DNA from: Raffaelea ambrosiae
Lineage: Eukaryota > Ascomycota > Sordariomycetes > Ophiostomatales > Ophiostomataceae
DNA length: 64,000 nucleotides
Direction of reading: 5' to 3'
NCBI GenBank assembly: GCA_002778195.1
Contig: PCDI01000003.1
Span: 3,183,913 to 3,247,912 of the forward strand
Below are positions 31,078-42,757 of this stretch, piece by piece. Both the position numbers and the translations under genes were made by a program. A model generated the notes under the pieces. That model ran no database searches, was not told where the DNA came from, and worked only from the letters and a program-made list of their open reading frames with translations. Position 1 is the stretch's first letter, and each line of letters starts with the position of its first letter.

Positions 31078-32251
31078 ATGGACTTGCTACGGCATTGGTT
31101 TCCCTCTCTCAAGTCTGGGAATACCCAGAAGGGGGGTGGGCAGGATGAAGAAAACGAGACACTGATGCCGTCGTCGCAGTTTGCCCGTACCACGAAGTGG
31201 TCGAGAAAGCAAAGGCTGTGGATGTCTCTCATAGGTCTTGGGGGCCTTGCTATCCTTCTGGCCATTGCACTTGTCTTCACGCATCGACATGTGCAGGTGT
31301 CGTCGGACTTCGAGCCTGGGTGGAAGACAACGATAGGCAGGTGCATCCACTGTTCGCACAAGACCATTTCCTTGGCCAACAACAGCTAACAAACTTGATA
31401 GGTGAACCATATCCAACGTTGAGCATCATACAGAAGCGGTTCCGAGCCGGACTAGACTTGGATGAGGACGGTAACCTTACCGTCGTTGGTGGCGTCCCGG
31501 GGGAGCCGCAGTTTGTCGGCCAACCGACCGATGAGATGGACCGGAACTGGAACTTGTTTCAGCGTAAGTGGGCAGGCGACTCCGACGACGAGACACTTGT
31601 GAACACCATTGTGGATGCCGGCGACGGATGCTAACGCTCGAGGAAGCTTCGGAGACGAACATCACCCGGGAGGAAGCACTGCAGATTGGAGGTGAATTCT
31701 ACTTCTATCCGGGCACAGACATCGCTACGGTTGTGTTTAGCACCTTCCACATACTGCACTGCCTGGTGAGTCGAGGTGGAAGAAGACAGAAAGAAACCCC
31801 TAATGCCCCCCCCCGATACGCTGCTGCCTAGATCTCTTCCTCTGCTGATGCTGCTCCAAGGATGAGATCCGCAAGTCGGTCTACCCGCAACACTACTGGC
31901 CAGACGGCGTGCCAGAGCTGCAAAGGATTCATGTTGGTAAGCTTACACTGTCCAACCACAACAAGCACACGCCGAATTTCTTGGCTCACGCATCCGCAAT
32001 CAGACCACTGCATCGACATCATACGCGAGTATATCATGTGCCATGTGGACCTGACGCCGATCAGCGTCGTGTGGTCGAAGAACAAGGGCGGCCTGCTGCC
32101 AGACTTCAACCAAGTCCACACGTGCCGCAGTCTTGACGAGGCGTTCCAGTGGGTGCTGCATCGGAACGTGGCAAGCTACGAGCATGGCATTGGGGACGAC
32201 GGCGTGGCTGACCATTCCCGCTACTTGCTCAAACAGTTTGGATGGACATAG
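31078..32251 (+). CDS. DUF3328 / UstYa-type oxidase with two HxxHC motifs
   Basis: Predicted type-II membrane oxidase of the UstYa family, which performs oxidative cyclisation of ribosomal peptides in fungi. Exons 3-5 (31647-31765, 31861-31936, 32004-32251) are clear; exon 2 ends at 31563. The first junction is ambiguous. One model uses exon 1 31078-31351 and exon 2 from 31402 (292 residues, weak donor GTTCGC). The other uses donor 31341 and exon 2 from 31424 (281 residues). A single transmembrane helix lies at about residues 51-68, after a basic cytosolic tail. The family segment VGQPTDEMDRNWNLF is followed by the two metal-binding motifs HILHCL and HVDHCID, each split from its neighbours by an intron. 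It faces the precursor peptide gene across a shared promoter, the same pairing seen in dikaritin clusters. Confidence 0.9.
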
Positions 32252-32872
32252 CTTCGCAAGAGACGTCCTATCCGTTCCTGCAGCTGGGTTCCCAACCACC
32301 TGTCTTTCTGTTTTCCCTTTTTGTTTTTTTTTTGTCTATTTGCGCCTCTATCTATGCGACGAGGCTGGGAGCCTCTTCAATCCGCATTTGTTCGATCCGT
32401 CACGTCTTGGCTCGAGCACGCTCGCCAGCCTGCCACGCTCGTCAAGTTCGCGCCCCCTTGGTCGTGCGATTGACACACAAGATATCCCGAACGATGGAGC
32501 CGGAAACAGTTTACGGCTTACCCTTCGGTATCGGATTCACGTGCTCGCTGTCTAGTCCTCGTTCCTTTCTATTGGATTGGCGGCAAAACACCTGCCTAAA
32601 GGGGACGGGGTTACATATCGCACGGGTGTCCAATCTCCTTGGCAAAGTCTTGGGGACTGCGTGTTTTAAATTGGGTTTCTCACGCTCTTGGGCTGTAGGA
32701 ATGGCCTTTTGGGGGTAATAAGGGGCTGTGCCGCACTCGCTATCTATATATAAACCACCCCTCCGATGCTCTCTCTTCTGGTGTTCTCGATGCTGTGCCA
32801 TCTTTCTCCTTTTTCCTCGTTGCCTCCTTGTAACAGGCACTGCTTGACGTGCCTTTCTCGTCCTATCACGCA
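32252..32872. other. Intergenic, promoter of the ABC transporter
   Basis: No gene seen. A TATATATA stretch at about 32743-32751 lies 120 nt before the transporter ATG and may be a TATA box. Confidence 0.45.
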
Positions 32873-35800
32873 ATGGCGCTGCCCGTCTGGAACGAGCCGC
32901 TGTGCCACCGCAGCAATGGACTTGCGCCCGACCGGGGATACCTCTCGGGCAACCCGCGAGTCGAAGCGGTTCTGCAAGGCCTCTTGGTGTTTGGGCCGAC
33001 AGCCTGGCTTCTAATAGGTGCTCCTATTAGAATGGCCCAGTTGCGCGGAGCGGACATAGTTGTCCTCCCCAACCGCCGTGGGATTGTAAAAGCTGTAAGA
33101 AATTGCCACGTCTCCCCAAACACGAAACAGGAAGAAACATGAAGACCAATGAAAGAAAACAAACCCAACCCGGTCGGGCCACACACCGCAACGCCCATCG
33201 CACTAACACCAGAGACGATGCTCTCTTGCTGCGCAGATCACTACATTCGCTCTTTTTGTCTTGGAATCGGTCCACGCGTATCGGGACGTTTCGGTCGCGC
33301 AACTGCTGTCGTTGGTCGCCGTGGCACTGGTGTGCGTGGTGTCGTTCCTCGAGCACGGCCGGAATGTCGCGCCGTCTGCTCTTCTGACCGTCTACTTGGT
33401 CCTTGGCTTTTTCTGCAACATCGTCCAGGCCGGCCTCTTGCATGTGGCCCGCAATTTCTGTGGCCCGGGGGCCGTCGGGTCTGCTGTGCTGGCTGTGCGG
33501 CTTGTCCTCCTCGTCGTGGAGGGCCAGCCCAAGCGAAGCATCCTGCGCAAGCCCTATGACCAGCTCACCCCCGAAGAGACAGCCGGCTATCTTGCGGGCA
33601 TGTCCTACTGGTGGGCCAACGACGTCATCAAGAACGGGTATGCCAACGTCTTGTCGCTGGAGGACCTGCCGCCCCTGGTCCACGATCTCGATATTGCGAA
33701 AGCCCGCGAAACGATCCAAGCACAGTGGGACAAGAGAAGTATGCGCACACACCCTCTTTTCTCACTCTTTGCTTCCTTCTCCATCAGCTGCTAATCCAGC
33801 CCAGCCAAGCCCGAAGGCCGCTTCGCCATCATCGTGGCACTGTTGAAGGATCTGTGGCGGCAGAATCTCAGCCTGGTTGGGCCCCGGTTCTGCTCTGTTG
33901 CCTTGACATACTGCCAGCCACTCCTCATCACCCGGGCCATCACCTATGCCAGCAGCGAGCTGTCGCCCTTTGAGAGCAGGAACGAAGCCTTCAACCTGGT
34001 CTTGTTTGCATTCGTCATCTACGTGGGCCTGCCGGTACGTATGCGTCTTTTCTTTCAGGGACTGGATCTACTATGAAAGCATGGACTGGTATTGATCATT
34101 TTGTCGTGTTTCGCTCTCTTTCGTTCTTTTTTTTTTTCTGGCTTTTCAGTTGGTTACCGGTATCATGAGTCGACTTCTCGTCCGTCTCCTCCTGCTGCAC
34201 TATGCAAAGCTCGTTGGCCTCGTCTACAACCGCACCTTGACGATCAAGGACGGCATCTTCGACAAGTCGGCTGCGGTGACGCTCATGAACAGCGACGCGG
34301 AGTATGCGGCACACGTCGGCTTTTTCGTCCACGACCTCTATTCCGATTCACTGGGCCTGGCCATTGGCATGTACATGTTGGCCAGTGAGGTGGGCTGGGT
34401 GTGCATATTTCCCATTCTGGTTGCGATTGGTGAGTCGTTTCCTGGCCGTCTTCTTTGTCCTCTTTGAGAGCTTCCCATTTTTTCCCAAGGATCATTTCCT
34501 TGTCGACTGCCTTCCCTGTCGACTGCAGCTTTTGATCTCGTGCTCACACCTACCAAGCCTCTTCCAAGGCTATCAAAACGGTCACTGTCAACGCTGGAAA
34601 CCGCATTATGGAGTTCAGCATGGCAACGCAAAAGCGCATCTCGGCCACCAAGGACGTGCTGGACTCGATCAAAAACATCAAGATGATGGGCATCGCGGAC
34701 AAGATGGAGACCAAAGTCCAAGCCGGAAGAATCGAGGAACTCGATAAACTTGTTGGCTTCAACCGCCTCCTGGTGACCTTTTCTGTCAGCAGTGAGTGTT
34801 TCTTTTGGAGGTTTTCTTCGCTTCCTGCAATCCTCTCAGCTCGACCACAGACTCATGTTTTTTTTTTCTCTAGCCCTGTCCCTGCATCTCTTCAGCCCTG
34901 CCTTGACCCTCATCGTGTACGCCATCCAAGCCGAGCTTCGTGGCACCAAGGCCATCGACGTGAACATGGCCTTTACCTCCATCGCCATCATCAACTTGGT
35001 CGCCTCGCCGATCAATATGCTCATTGGCATTCTGCCAGAGTCTGCGGGCATGTTGGCGGCCTTTGACCGCATCCAGAAGTACCTTCTCAGCCCCGACCGG
35101 GAGGATCCACGGGAACATCTGGATGGCAGCCGACCAGACAGCTCGCCTGACTGCGATGCCGTGAGCATTCGCGACGCAACCATCCGTCCTGCCGCAACGG
35201 CCGACCCCGTCCTCAAGAACATCAGTGCGGTTCTGAAGAAGGGCAACCTGGTTGTCGTTTCGGGAGCTGTGGGCACCGGCAAAACAACACTGGCAAGGGC
35301 CGTCCTGGGCGATCTCCCGCTGGACGCGGGGACCATACAGACTGCGTTTGGCACCATGGCGTACTGCTCGCAAACACCCTGGCTGATCAACGGCACCGTT
35401 CGGGAAGCCATCTGCGGACCCTCGGGCGACATTGACGAGCTGGATGAGGAATGGTACAAGAGGGTCGTGCATGCCTGCGACCTCGAGCCAGACCTGGATC
35501 AGATGCCGCGTGGCGACCAGTCGGTGATTGGCAGCCGGGGCATTACTCTCTCTGGCGGTCAAAAGCAGCGAGTGGTGAGTTTTTTTTTTTTCCGGAACGC
35601 AAGGGGGGGGTCATGGATGACCCTTGACTTGGCTCTAGGATGCTGACAACAGCACAGGCACTTGCACGCGCTGTGTATGCCCGGCAGAGGCTGATCATCC
35701 TCGACGATGTTCTGTCTGCGCTGGATGCCGTCACCGAACGCCACATTGTCGACAATCTCATTGGGCCGCATGGATTGTTCAAAGAGCTTGGCACCACGGT

Positions 35801-37153
35801 CTTGCTGATCACCCACGCATGTAAGTGTCCATCCACGAAGCCTGTTGGAAACAACAGCACTGTACAGCTTCTGACAAGACCAGCGCAACATTTGCCCCTG
35901 GCCGACCACATCATCATCCTCGACGACAAAGGAGAGATCGCCGAGCAGGGCAGCTGGGACGATCTTCGAGCAGACTCGGGCTACATCAGCAAGGTGGTCT
36001 TGAAAGAGAAGGAAGAGGGTGGGCAGCAGGCACACGGCCGTACGGAGGCCCGGGACAAGATCCAACTCCCCCCCGAGGAGCCAGACGTCAAAAAGCTGGA
36101 TCTTGCTCGCAAGACCGGGGACATGACGCTCTACAGTAAGTCTCGACAAGAGGGAGAGACGCCCCAAGGGATGGATGCCGGCCGATGGCAACTAACGCGA
36201 GCAACACAGACTACTACTTCAGCGCCGTGGGCCCGTTCCGCCTTCTTCTCCTGCTGACGACCCTCTCCGTGTACTCGGCCTTGCTGGCGGTGATTCCGTA
36301 CTGCCTCCGCTGGCTCGGCGAGAGCAACGGCCGGCACATGTGGCTCTTCACGGGCGCGTACTTTGCCTTTACGGTGGGTGCCTTTGTGTCCGTGGCCACG
36401 GCCCTGGCCACCGTCTACCTGGTCATCACGCCGCATGCGAGCCGCTTCCTCCACGACCGCGTGCTGCACACCGTCATGCACGCGCCGCAGTCCTTCTTTG
36501 CCGCCACCGACACGGGCACCACGCTCAACCGCTTCAGCTCCGACATGTCCATGATCGACCGCCAGCTGCCCATCTCGCTCTTCCAGGTCTTCCAGGCCGC
36601 CTTCCGGCTGCTGTCCCAGTGCGTCCTGCTGGCCGTCGTGCAGCCCATCATCACGGCCACGCTGCCCGGCACCGTCCTGGTTGTGTACGTGCTGCAGCGC
36701 GTCTACCTCGCCACGTCGCGCCAGCTGCGGTTCCTCGACCTCGAGGCCCGCGCGCTCGTCAACGCCAGCTTCCTCGAGACGCTCGACGGCGTCGCCACCA
36801 TCCGCGCCTTTGGCTGGCAGCCAGCCTCGCTGCGCGACAACATCCGCAAGCTGGAGCTGTCCATGCGGCCCAACTACCTCCTCATCAGCATCCAGCGCTG
36901 GCTCAACCTTGTGCTCGATCTGCTCGTCGCCGGGCTCGCCCTGAGCGTCATCGTCCTCGCCATCGCCTTCAAGGGCACCACCACCGGCGGCCAGATCGGC
37001 ATCGCCCTCAGCGTCATCCTGCAGCTCAACAACAACCTCTTGCGCATGGTCCAGGAATGGACCAAGCTCGAGACGTCCCTGGGCGCCGTCGCCCGTGTGC
37101 GCTCCTTTGAGCGGGAGGTCCGGCCCGAGGACGACGACGACGGCGGCGACGGC

Positions 37154-37185
<32 letters not shown>

Positions 37186-38233
37186 GCTGCCGGCGTCGAG
37201 CATCGTCGGCTGGCCCAGTGCTGGCCGCGTGGCGTTCGACCACCTCTCCGTGTCCTACGCGCCGCCGCCGGCGCCGCGGGCTCTGGACGACCTGTCCGTG
37301 ACGGTGGCGCCGGGCACCAAGGTCGGCGTGGTCGGCCGCACGGGCAGCGGCAAGTCGACGCTGCTTCTCAGCCTTCTTCGCCTGGTCGAGTTTGACGGCC
37401 GCGACGACAACGGCGACGCGCATGGGACCATACGCATCGATGGCCTCGACGTCGGCGACCTGCCGCGCGACGCCCTCCGCGCCCGCTTCATCACCGTGCC
37501 CCAGGACGCCATGCTCATCATGACCGACACCATCCGGCAGAACCTCGACATTGCCGACGCCGGCGTCTCGGACGAAGACATGATCCGCATGCTCGAGCGG
37601 GTGCGTCTGTGGGACGTGCTGCAGGCACGCGCCGCCGGCGCCGAGGCGGCCGACCGCGAGGCCCACGAGGTCGACGTCGCCATGGGTGCCAAGGACGATG
37701 CCAAGGACGGTGCCAAGGACGGTGCCAAGGACGATGTCAAGGACGATGCCAAGGGCAATGGCACGGCCAACGGCAATGGCAGTAGCAGTGGCGATGACAG
37801 CGATGACGCGCCGGGCGACGCGTCGGGCGCAGCGACGCCGAAAAAGGCAGCGCCGTCGTCGTCCACCTCCTCGCCCACGGACCTCCTCAACACCACCATG
37901 AAGTCGCTGCCGCTGTCCCACGGCCAGCAGCAGCTCTTCTCGCTGGCGCGGGCCCTGCTGATGCGCCCCTACCGCGGCCGCGTCGTGCTTCTCGACGAGG
38001 CCACGAGCAACGTCGACGGCGACACCGACAAGCTGATGCAGGAGCTCGTGCGCGAAGAGTTCCAGGAGCACACGGTCATCACCGTGGCCCACCGCCTGGA
38101 CACGATCATGGACAGCGACATGGTCCTGGTCCTCGACAAGGGCAAGCTGGTCGAGACAGGGCCGCCGTCCGAGCTGGCCACAAAAGACGGAGGCGTATTC
38201 AGGGCCCTCATGCATGGAAAGGCTGCCGTGTAG
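32873..38233 (+). CDS. Full-length ABCC-type (MRP-like) ABC transporter
   Basis: Predicted ATP-driven exporter of 1535 residues in nine exons: 32873-33094, 33237-33738, 33805-34034, 34150-34429, 34558-34791, 34874-35574, 35658-35820, 35884-36135 and 36210-38233. All phases fit. Order is an N-terminal TMD0 (exons 1-2), TMD1, NBD1, linker, TMD2, NBD2. NBD1 has Walker A GAVGTGKTTL (near residue 618), signature LSGGQKQRV and a degenerate Walker B LIILDDVLSALD, as is usual in ABCC proteins. NBD2 has Walker A GRTGSGKSTL, signature LSHGQQQ and Walker B VVLLDEATSNVD. Two odd inserts occur: ten Asn from an AAC run before NBD2, and a long hydrophilic insert with KDDA/KDGA repeats between the Walker A region and the signature. 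Its place beside the peptide precursor and UstYa-type gene suggests product export or self-protection. Confidence 0.92.
37154..37183 (+). repeat. (AAC)10 coding for poly-Asn
   Basis: Trinucleotide run inside exon 9 of the ABC transporter, just upstream of NBD2. Confidence 0.95.
37688..37747 (+). repeat. 12-bp coding repeat (AKDD/AKDG) in NBD2
   Basis: Five copies of GCCAAGGACGRT (one copy begins GTC), coding Ala-Lys-Asp-Asp/Gly, within the NBD2 insert of the ABC transporter. Confidence 0.9.
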
Positions 38234-38502
38234 ACCGATTGGGGGGGGGTCTTCTTCTGGTTTTGTTCTCCCTTTCAGTCTTGCCTGTCCTCCACATTCT
38301 GTGTTCTCACTGCTGTTCGTCATCGCAAAATAGCTACGCAAAACATTTCGTGTAAAAAAAATTCGTGTACCTGGATGGGAATTTGCCTTTTCATGCAGAC
38401 GAGGTTGCTAGCGGATCAGGTGCGGTGTTCCATGTGTAGTTTACGCGAACGTGTCTCTCTTTGCTTTTCTTATATATGCAGGCAAGATTGGCAGCATCTT
38501 GT

Positions 38503-40183
38503 CTATGTAAAGTACCGCCACTTGGGATCGTGCTCGCCGCCCTCCAGCTGGCTCGTGTTGACGTCTTCCGGCCTCAGCACAACCCCCTGTTCCTTGTTCT
38601 TGCTCTTGTTGTACTGCTTCATCCAGATGCCCAGCCACAGCGTGAAGCAGATGCACACCGCATTGCAGCACGCCGTCGCGATCAGGCACGGAGCATACCG
38701 CGGCGCATACTCGGCCCGGAACGTCGCCGCCGACAGAATGCCGCCCAGGTTGCCCAGGCCGACCAGCAGCCCCGTGTTGGCCGCGCGCGAGTTCTCGTTC
38801 ATGTTGTTGTTGTTGTGCCACGAGTGCACCAGACAGCTGGGGATGTATGCGCCCGACGCCACGAGGAAGCAGGCAAAGTAGGCCACGCCCTTGCCGGTGC
38901 CGGTCGTCGCGTCCTTGATCGTGGCCAGCACGATCAGGCCCACCATGGACACGACCAGGGCGCCGACAATGTGGTACGTCCGCTCGCGGTTGCGGTCCGA
39001 CGAGTAGGTCACGGCCAGCAGCACCAGGAAGCCGCAGCAGTTGGGCGGCACCGTCAGCAGGTTGGTGACGACGGTCGAGTAGCCCAGCCGCTTGAGCACA
39101 ATGGGCAGAAAATTGGCACACGTCGCAAAGGCCACCGTGTACGTAAACGAGATGACGCACCACAGCGGGAACTTCCAGTCGGACCACGTCTGGAAGCACT
39201 CCTTCATGCTGAACGCCGTGTCCACCGACGCCGACGAGTCCCGGAGCGACCGCAACTTGGCCGTCTCGCGCTCCGCCTCGTTCAGGAACCACGCCGTCTT
39301 CGGGCTCGCCGGCAGCCAGAAGAAGCCCGCCACGGCGACGATCACGGTCAGCGCCCCCTCGATCAAAAACAGAAACTGCCAGCCCTTGACCGTCGTGTGG
39401 TGAATCTGGAAGACGCCAAAGGCGATGAGGCCGCTGAACGCGCTCGCCAGCAGCGCCGAGCCGAAGTAGAGGGCAATGCGGAAACCGAGCTCGCCTCGCG
39501 TATAGAAAAGGGTGAGGTAAAATACCGTGCCGGCAAAGAAGCCGGCCTCAAAGGCACTGAAAGAGAAGAGGAGGGTAAGTTGTCTGTTTTGGGGGGGGGG
39601 GGGTCAAAAATGTATCCGCCACCTACCCAAGAAGCAGTCGCAGAACTAGAAGACCCCCAAAGTTCTTGGCCACGTTCTGCAACAGGGCCATTGCACCCCA
39701 GGCAAGCATCAGGCCCGGCAGCGACCACCGGCCGGAGAACTTCTTGGTGAGCATGTTGAGAGGCAAGTCGCAGAGACCGTTCGGCACGTAGAAGAGCAGG
39801 ATCAGGAGGGAGTATTCCTCGCCGACGAAGTGAAGATCAGTACTGAGGCCGTCGGTCTGGGCATTGCCGAGGTTGCTCTGCATCGAAGTTAATACACAGG
39901 TCGTCCAGATTTCATAAGTTGGCTCGTCTCTTACGCGGTCTACGCTGTTGAAAAAGTACATCAGACTTAGGAACGGCAGAAGATAAAAGTCGAGCTTCCT
40001 GACTGTAAGACGGTTTCTTGTTAGACGGTTCAGCTGTCGTGATTCAAGTGTCCTATCCAAATCCCACGACTCACCGTAGGATCTCTCGATGTCTTTGTTA
40101 ATGATCACATCGATTGGATTTTCCGTGTTGACGGACGGAGTCGCCTCCAGGTCAACCTTGCCCTGGTTCTTCTCGGGATCCAT
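38503..40183 (-). CDS. MFS transporter, TNA1/DAL5-like (ACS) family
   Basis: Predicted twelve-helix carrier of 493 residues. Exons are 40075-40183, 39935-40002, 39627-39877 and 38503-39556; all joins keep phase. The first intron (40003-40074) has no stop and is a multiple of three, so an unspliced reading would wrongly add 24 residues. The hydrophilic N-terminus leads into VRKLDFYLLPFLSLMYFFNSVDR, the family's helix-1 entry. LLGAFEAGFFAGTVFYLTLFY corresponds to helices 4-5. The central loop contains SPKTAWFLNEAERE, typical of the family, and the second half runs from WKFPLWCVISFTYTVAFAT. It lies convergent to the ABC transporter, 269 bp apart, and closes the candidate peptide cluster. It may move precursor-derived peptides or an unrelated nutrient. 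Confidence 0.85.
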
Positions 40184-41193
40184 GACGTCAAAGAGTTTCT
40201 GCGGCGGTTTGTGACAGCAAGAAACAAAAGTGGCCCAGCCGTACAAGCACAAGCCTTCTGCCGACCTGGCACATGGCTCAGTTATATTGATGTCTACTCC
40301 TCCTCTTCGCCGCCACTGTATTTATCATCCAAGCGATACGCGCCGCCAGCTGCAGCGGCCACGGACGCAGCCGATCAGCAAAGATGCGCCCATAACGATA
40401 AGAAAAGCTCCTGATTCATAAATGCACATCTCCCAGATCTTTCTCGGTAAGACAACCACCCCAGATACCCGGGGTGACCATGTCGACCTTCCCCACTTAC
40501 GGAAGACTTACCCTGTCCGGGGGTGCGACCCGGCAACGGCGGGAGTGGGGAACGACGGATGCCGTCTCTATTTCGTAGGGCTGGTGCTTATCATTTTGTT
40601 TCAAAGTTTCTTTTTCTGCCCTTTGCTTCTAGTGCTAACTTAAGCATGTAATTAGTTCAACGTCTCGGCGTCTGTTGCGAGAAAACATACCCCCGTCCAT
40701 CGCATATCCAAGAGCGTCTGCCGTATGCAAGTAGGAACATGTCCATAGGTTCCAACCAGTAATCTCTGCCCGAGAGCTTCGCAATAAAATTCACACCCCT
40801 GCGGTAAGCAGTTAAGATAACCTTGCTGGCTTCACCTCACTTATCGGAAAGATGGGGGTTGCCCGCCAGCCTCTTCGCCCAGGTGGAGACGGCAACGGAG
40901 CTTTTATCAGATAATCCGGCTACAAATGACACGAATAATTGTGTCAGGATTCGCGAATACATGAGCTGGTTGTGAGACTTCGTGGCCATTCCTGGACTTC
41001 GAGATCACTTACAACTTATTGGCCGATGAACGCTTTCAACGCTACCCCACGTTGTGCCTGTCTACGGGGCAAGGAAAGGCAGAGAAGAAGAAGAAAAATA
41101 AAAGCCCCCAGACGAAATAAAATACAGAATACAGAAACCTAAAAAAAACCAGAACAAGACAGATGTCAAAGCAAAAATGGCAAAAAAAAATTC
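40184..41193. other. Intergenic between the MFS gene and tRNA-Leu
   Basis: No supported coding region. It should include the MFS promoter. The base composition becomes more AT-rich towards the tRNA. Confidence 0.5.
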
Positions 41194-41305
41194 TGAGAGG
41201 AGTGGGGTTCGAACCCACGATTCTTACGAAAGTAGAGTTCAGGAGTAACCGCTAAGAAACGCGATTTTCTTAAATCTACCGCCTTAACCACTCGGCCATC
41301 CTCCC
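41194..41305 (-). tRNA. tRNA-Leu (UAA), intron-containing
   Basis: The minus strand folds as a class-II tRNA. The acceptor stem GGGAGGA pairs with TCCTCTC (one G-T pair) and the discriminator is A. The D arm is GCC...GGC. The anticodon stem GTAGA/TCTAC carries loop TTTAAG with anticodon TAA. A roughly 31-nt intron follows the base 3' of the anticodon. The long variable arm has a TTC/GAA hairpin, as in Leu tRNAs. The T arm is GTGGG-TTCGAAC-CCCAC. CCA is not encoded, as in eukaryotes. Confidence 0.93.
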
Positions 41306-42203
41306 TCGCAATTTTTTGCCAAAGCAGCGTTATAAAGCCATCCTAGGGGTCGTCATTCTAGCATTCCTATTGGCTTACACTCCCACCGCCTGCATTCTGC
41401 CTGATTATTCATCAGAGCTTGTCACATGTAGGTCAGCTGATACATGGCAGAGGACGAAGGTCACAAACACATTTCTCGTCAATGACAGTACTCTCGAAAC
41501 AGGAGTCTATGAGAGAAGACATTGTCTGTCTACATACGCATTGCACTTTGACACAGTATAAAGGCACGGTTTGCAAGTGTTGCTGACAAGGACGAGCCAG
41601 GTTCCGTCCATCATCATAGAACAGGTAGTTATCTTGCAGATCTGGCAACCAGTAAATATCAAATAGTATGGAGCATCAACGTTGAGATGCTGTGCTACGG
41701 ATCTGAGGGGACATAAATATGTTAATTTGATTTTCAAATGTTGCTGAATATGCAACATGGTCGCTCGTCTACTGCAGTGTTTCTGTCGTTTCTTTGTGAG
41801 GAAACTGATCGTTAACTTGTCCCATAAAATGTAGCACAATATCTATCAGCATGTACTAGACTACTAGCTAAGCACGGCGTCTGTCAAAAAGTCTGGTCAG
41901 GTGTAAATCGTGAATCGTATGTCCTTTTTTTGTTTCTTTTTTTTTTTTGCTCAAGCTCTTTCTTTGCCCTGCTCTTGTAAGTGATACACGTGCATAATAG
42001 GTGCTCATCTTCAATCCGTCCATTTCCTCTGTCTCCGCAGCAGACACAAAAAAAATGGAGCGAAATTTGTGGTAACTAAGTGGTACTTTTCACTGCCATT
42101 TGGATAATAAAGGAAGCAAGTCGGAGTTGCCCATGTCGGACATAAAATCGAGAGTCTATAAACTACTTTAAAGCTCAGCTTTCCAACAACAAGAGTCGAA
42201 AGC
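41306..42203. other. Intergenic between two tRNA genes
   Basis: AT-rich, no supported gene. T-rich runs lie near 41925-41950. Confidence 0.5.
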
Positions 42204-42277
42204 GCCCGGCTAGCTCAATCGGATAGAGCGTAAGACTCTTAATCTTAAGGTTGCGGGTTCGACCCCCGCGTTGGGCT
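42204..42277 (+). tRNA. tRNA-Lys (CUU)
   Basis: A 74-nt cloverleaf without intron. Acceptor stem GCCCGGC pairs with GTTGGGC through two G-T pairs. The D arm is GCTC...GAGC, the anticodon stem TAAGA/TCTTA with loop CTCTTAA (anticodon CTT), and the T arm GCGGG-TTCGACC-CCCGC. An A/T-rich region follows, with a T9 run near 42332 that may serve as Pol III terminator. Confidence 0.95.
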
Positions 42278-42757
42278 CAAATCCCAATGCGCCTCTTCAA
42301 GAGGCATGTTTTCGAACTCTTCCAGTAAATTTTTTTTTTGATCTTTTTCTGAATTTGTTACCAGGGACATCATACTGCTTCCCAAAATTCCATCACGTCA
42401 ATATGCTTGGCTAAGTAGAGCAATGTCTGATTGTTCCGGATTTTTTTTCTTCTATTTCTACTTGTCTGCAAAGATTCGCCATTCTATGTCCTCCCCTTTG
42501 AAACATATTCGTTACCAACCCCTATCCCAATTCTGCACAGGGCAAAATAAAAAGAGTAACTTTTGGTAGCGACCTTTTTTTTTCATGATGTGAAAGCTAA
42601 AACAGCAAAAGCCCATGCATGACTTTTAGGAAAGAGCAGAAAGACAAAAGACGATTAGAAAAAGGAAGCAGTATATTGGACATCCATCCCAGGCCGCAAG
42701 GAACAAGGAAAGAAGAAGAGACCGAGAATGAATACAAAAAAATTGTCGTCTCGTCTA
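42278..42757. other. Intergenic, 3' side of the eIF3m gene
   Basis: No gene seen. T-rich runs at 42329-42340 and 42441-42449; probably tRNA termination and the eIF3m 3' UTR. Confidence 0.5.

Noticed and set aside
36131..38341. 736-codon open frame on the minus strand
   Set aside because: Antisense to exon 9 of the ABC transporter, whose Walker motifs are unmistakable. The shadow frame is Asp/Val/Arg-rich low-complexity.
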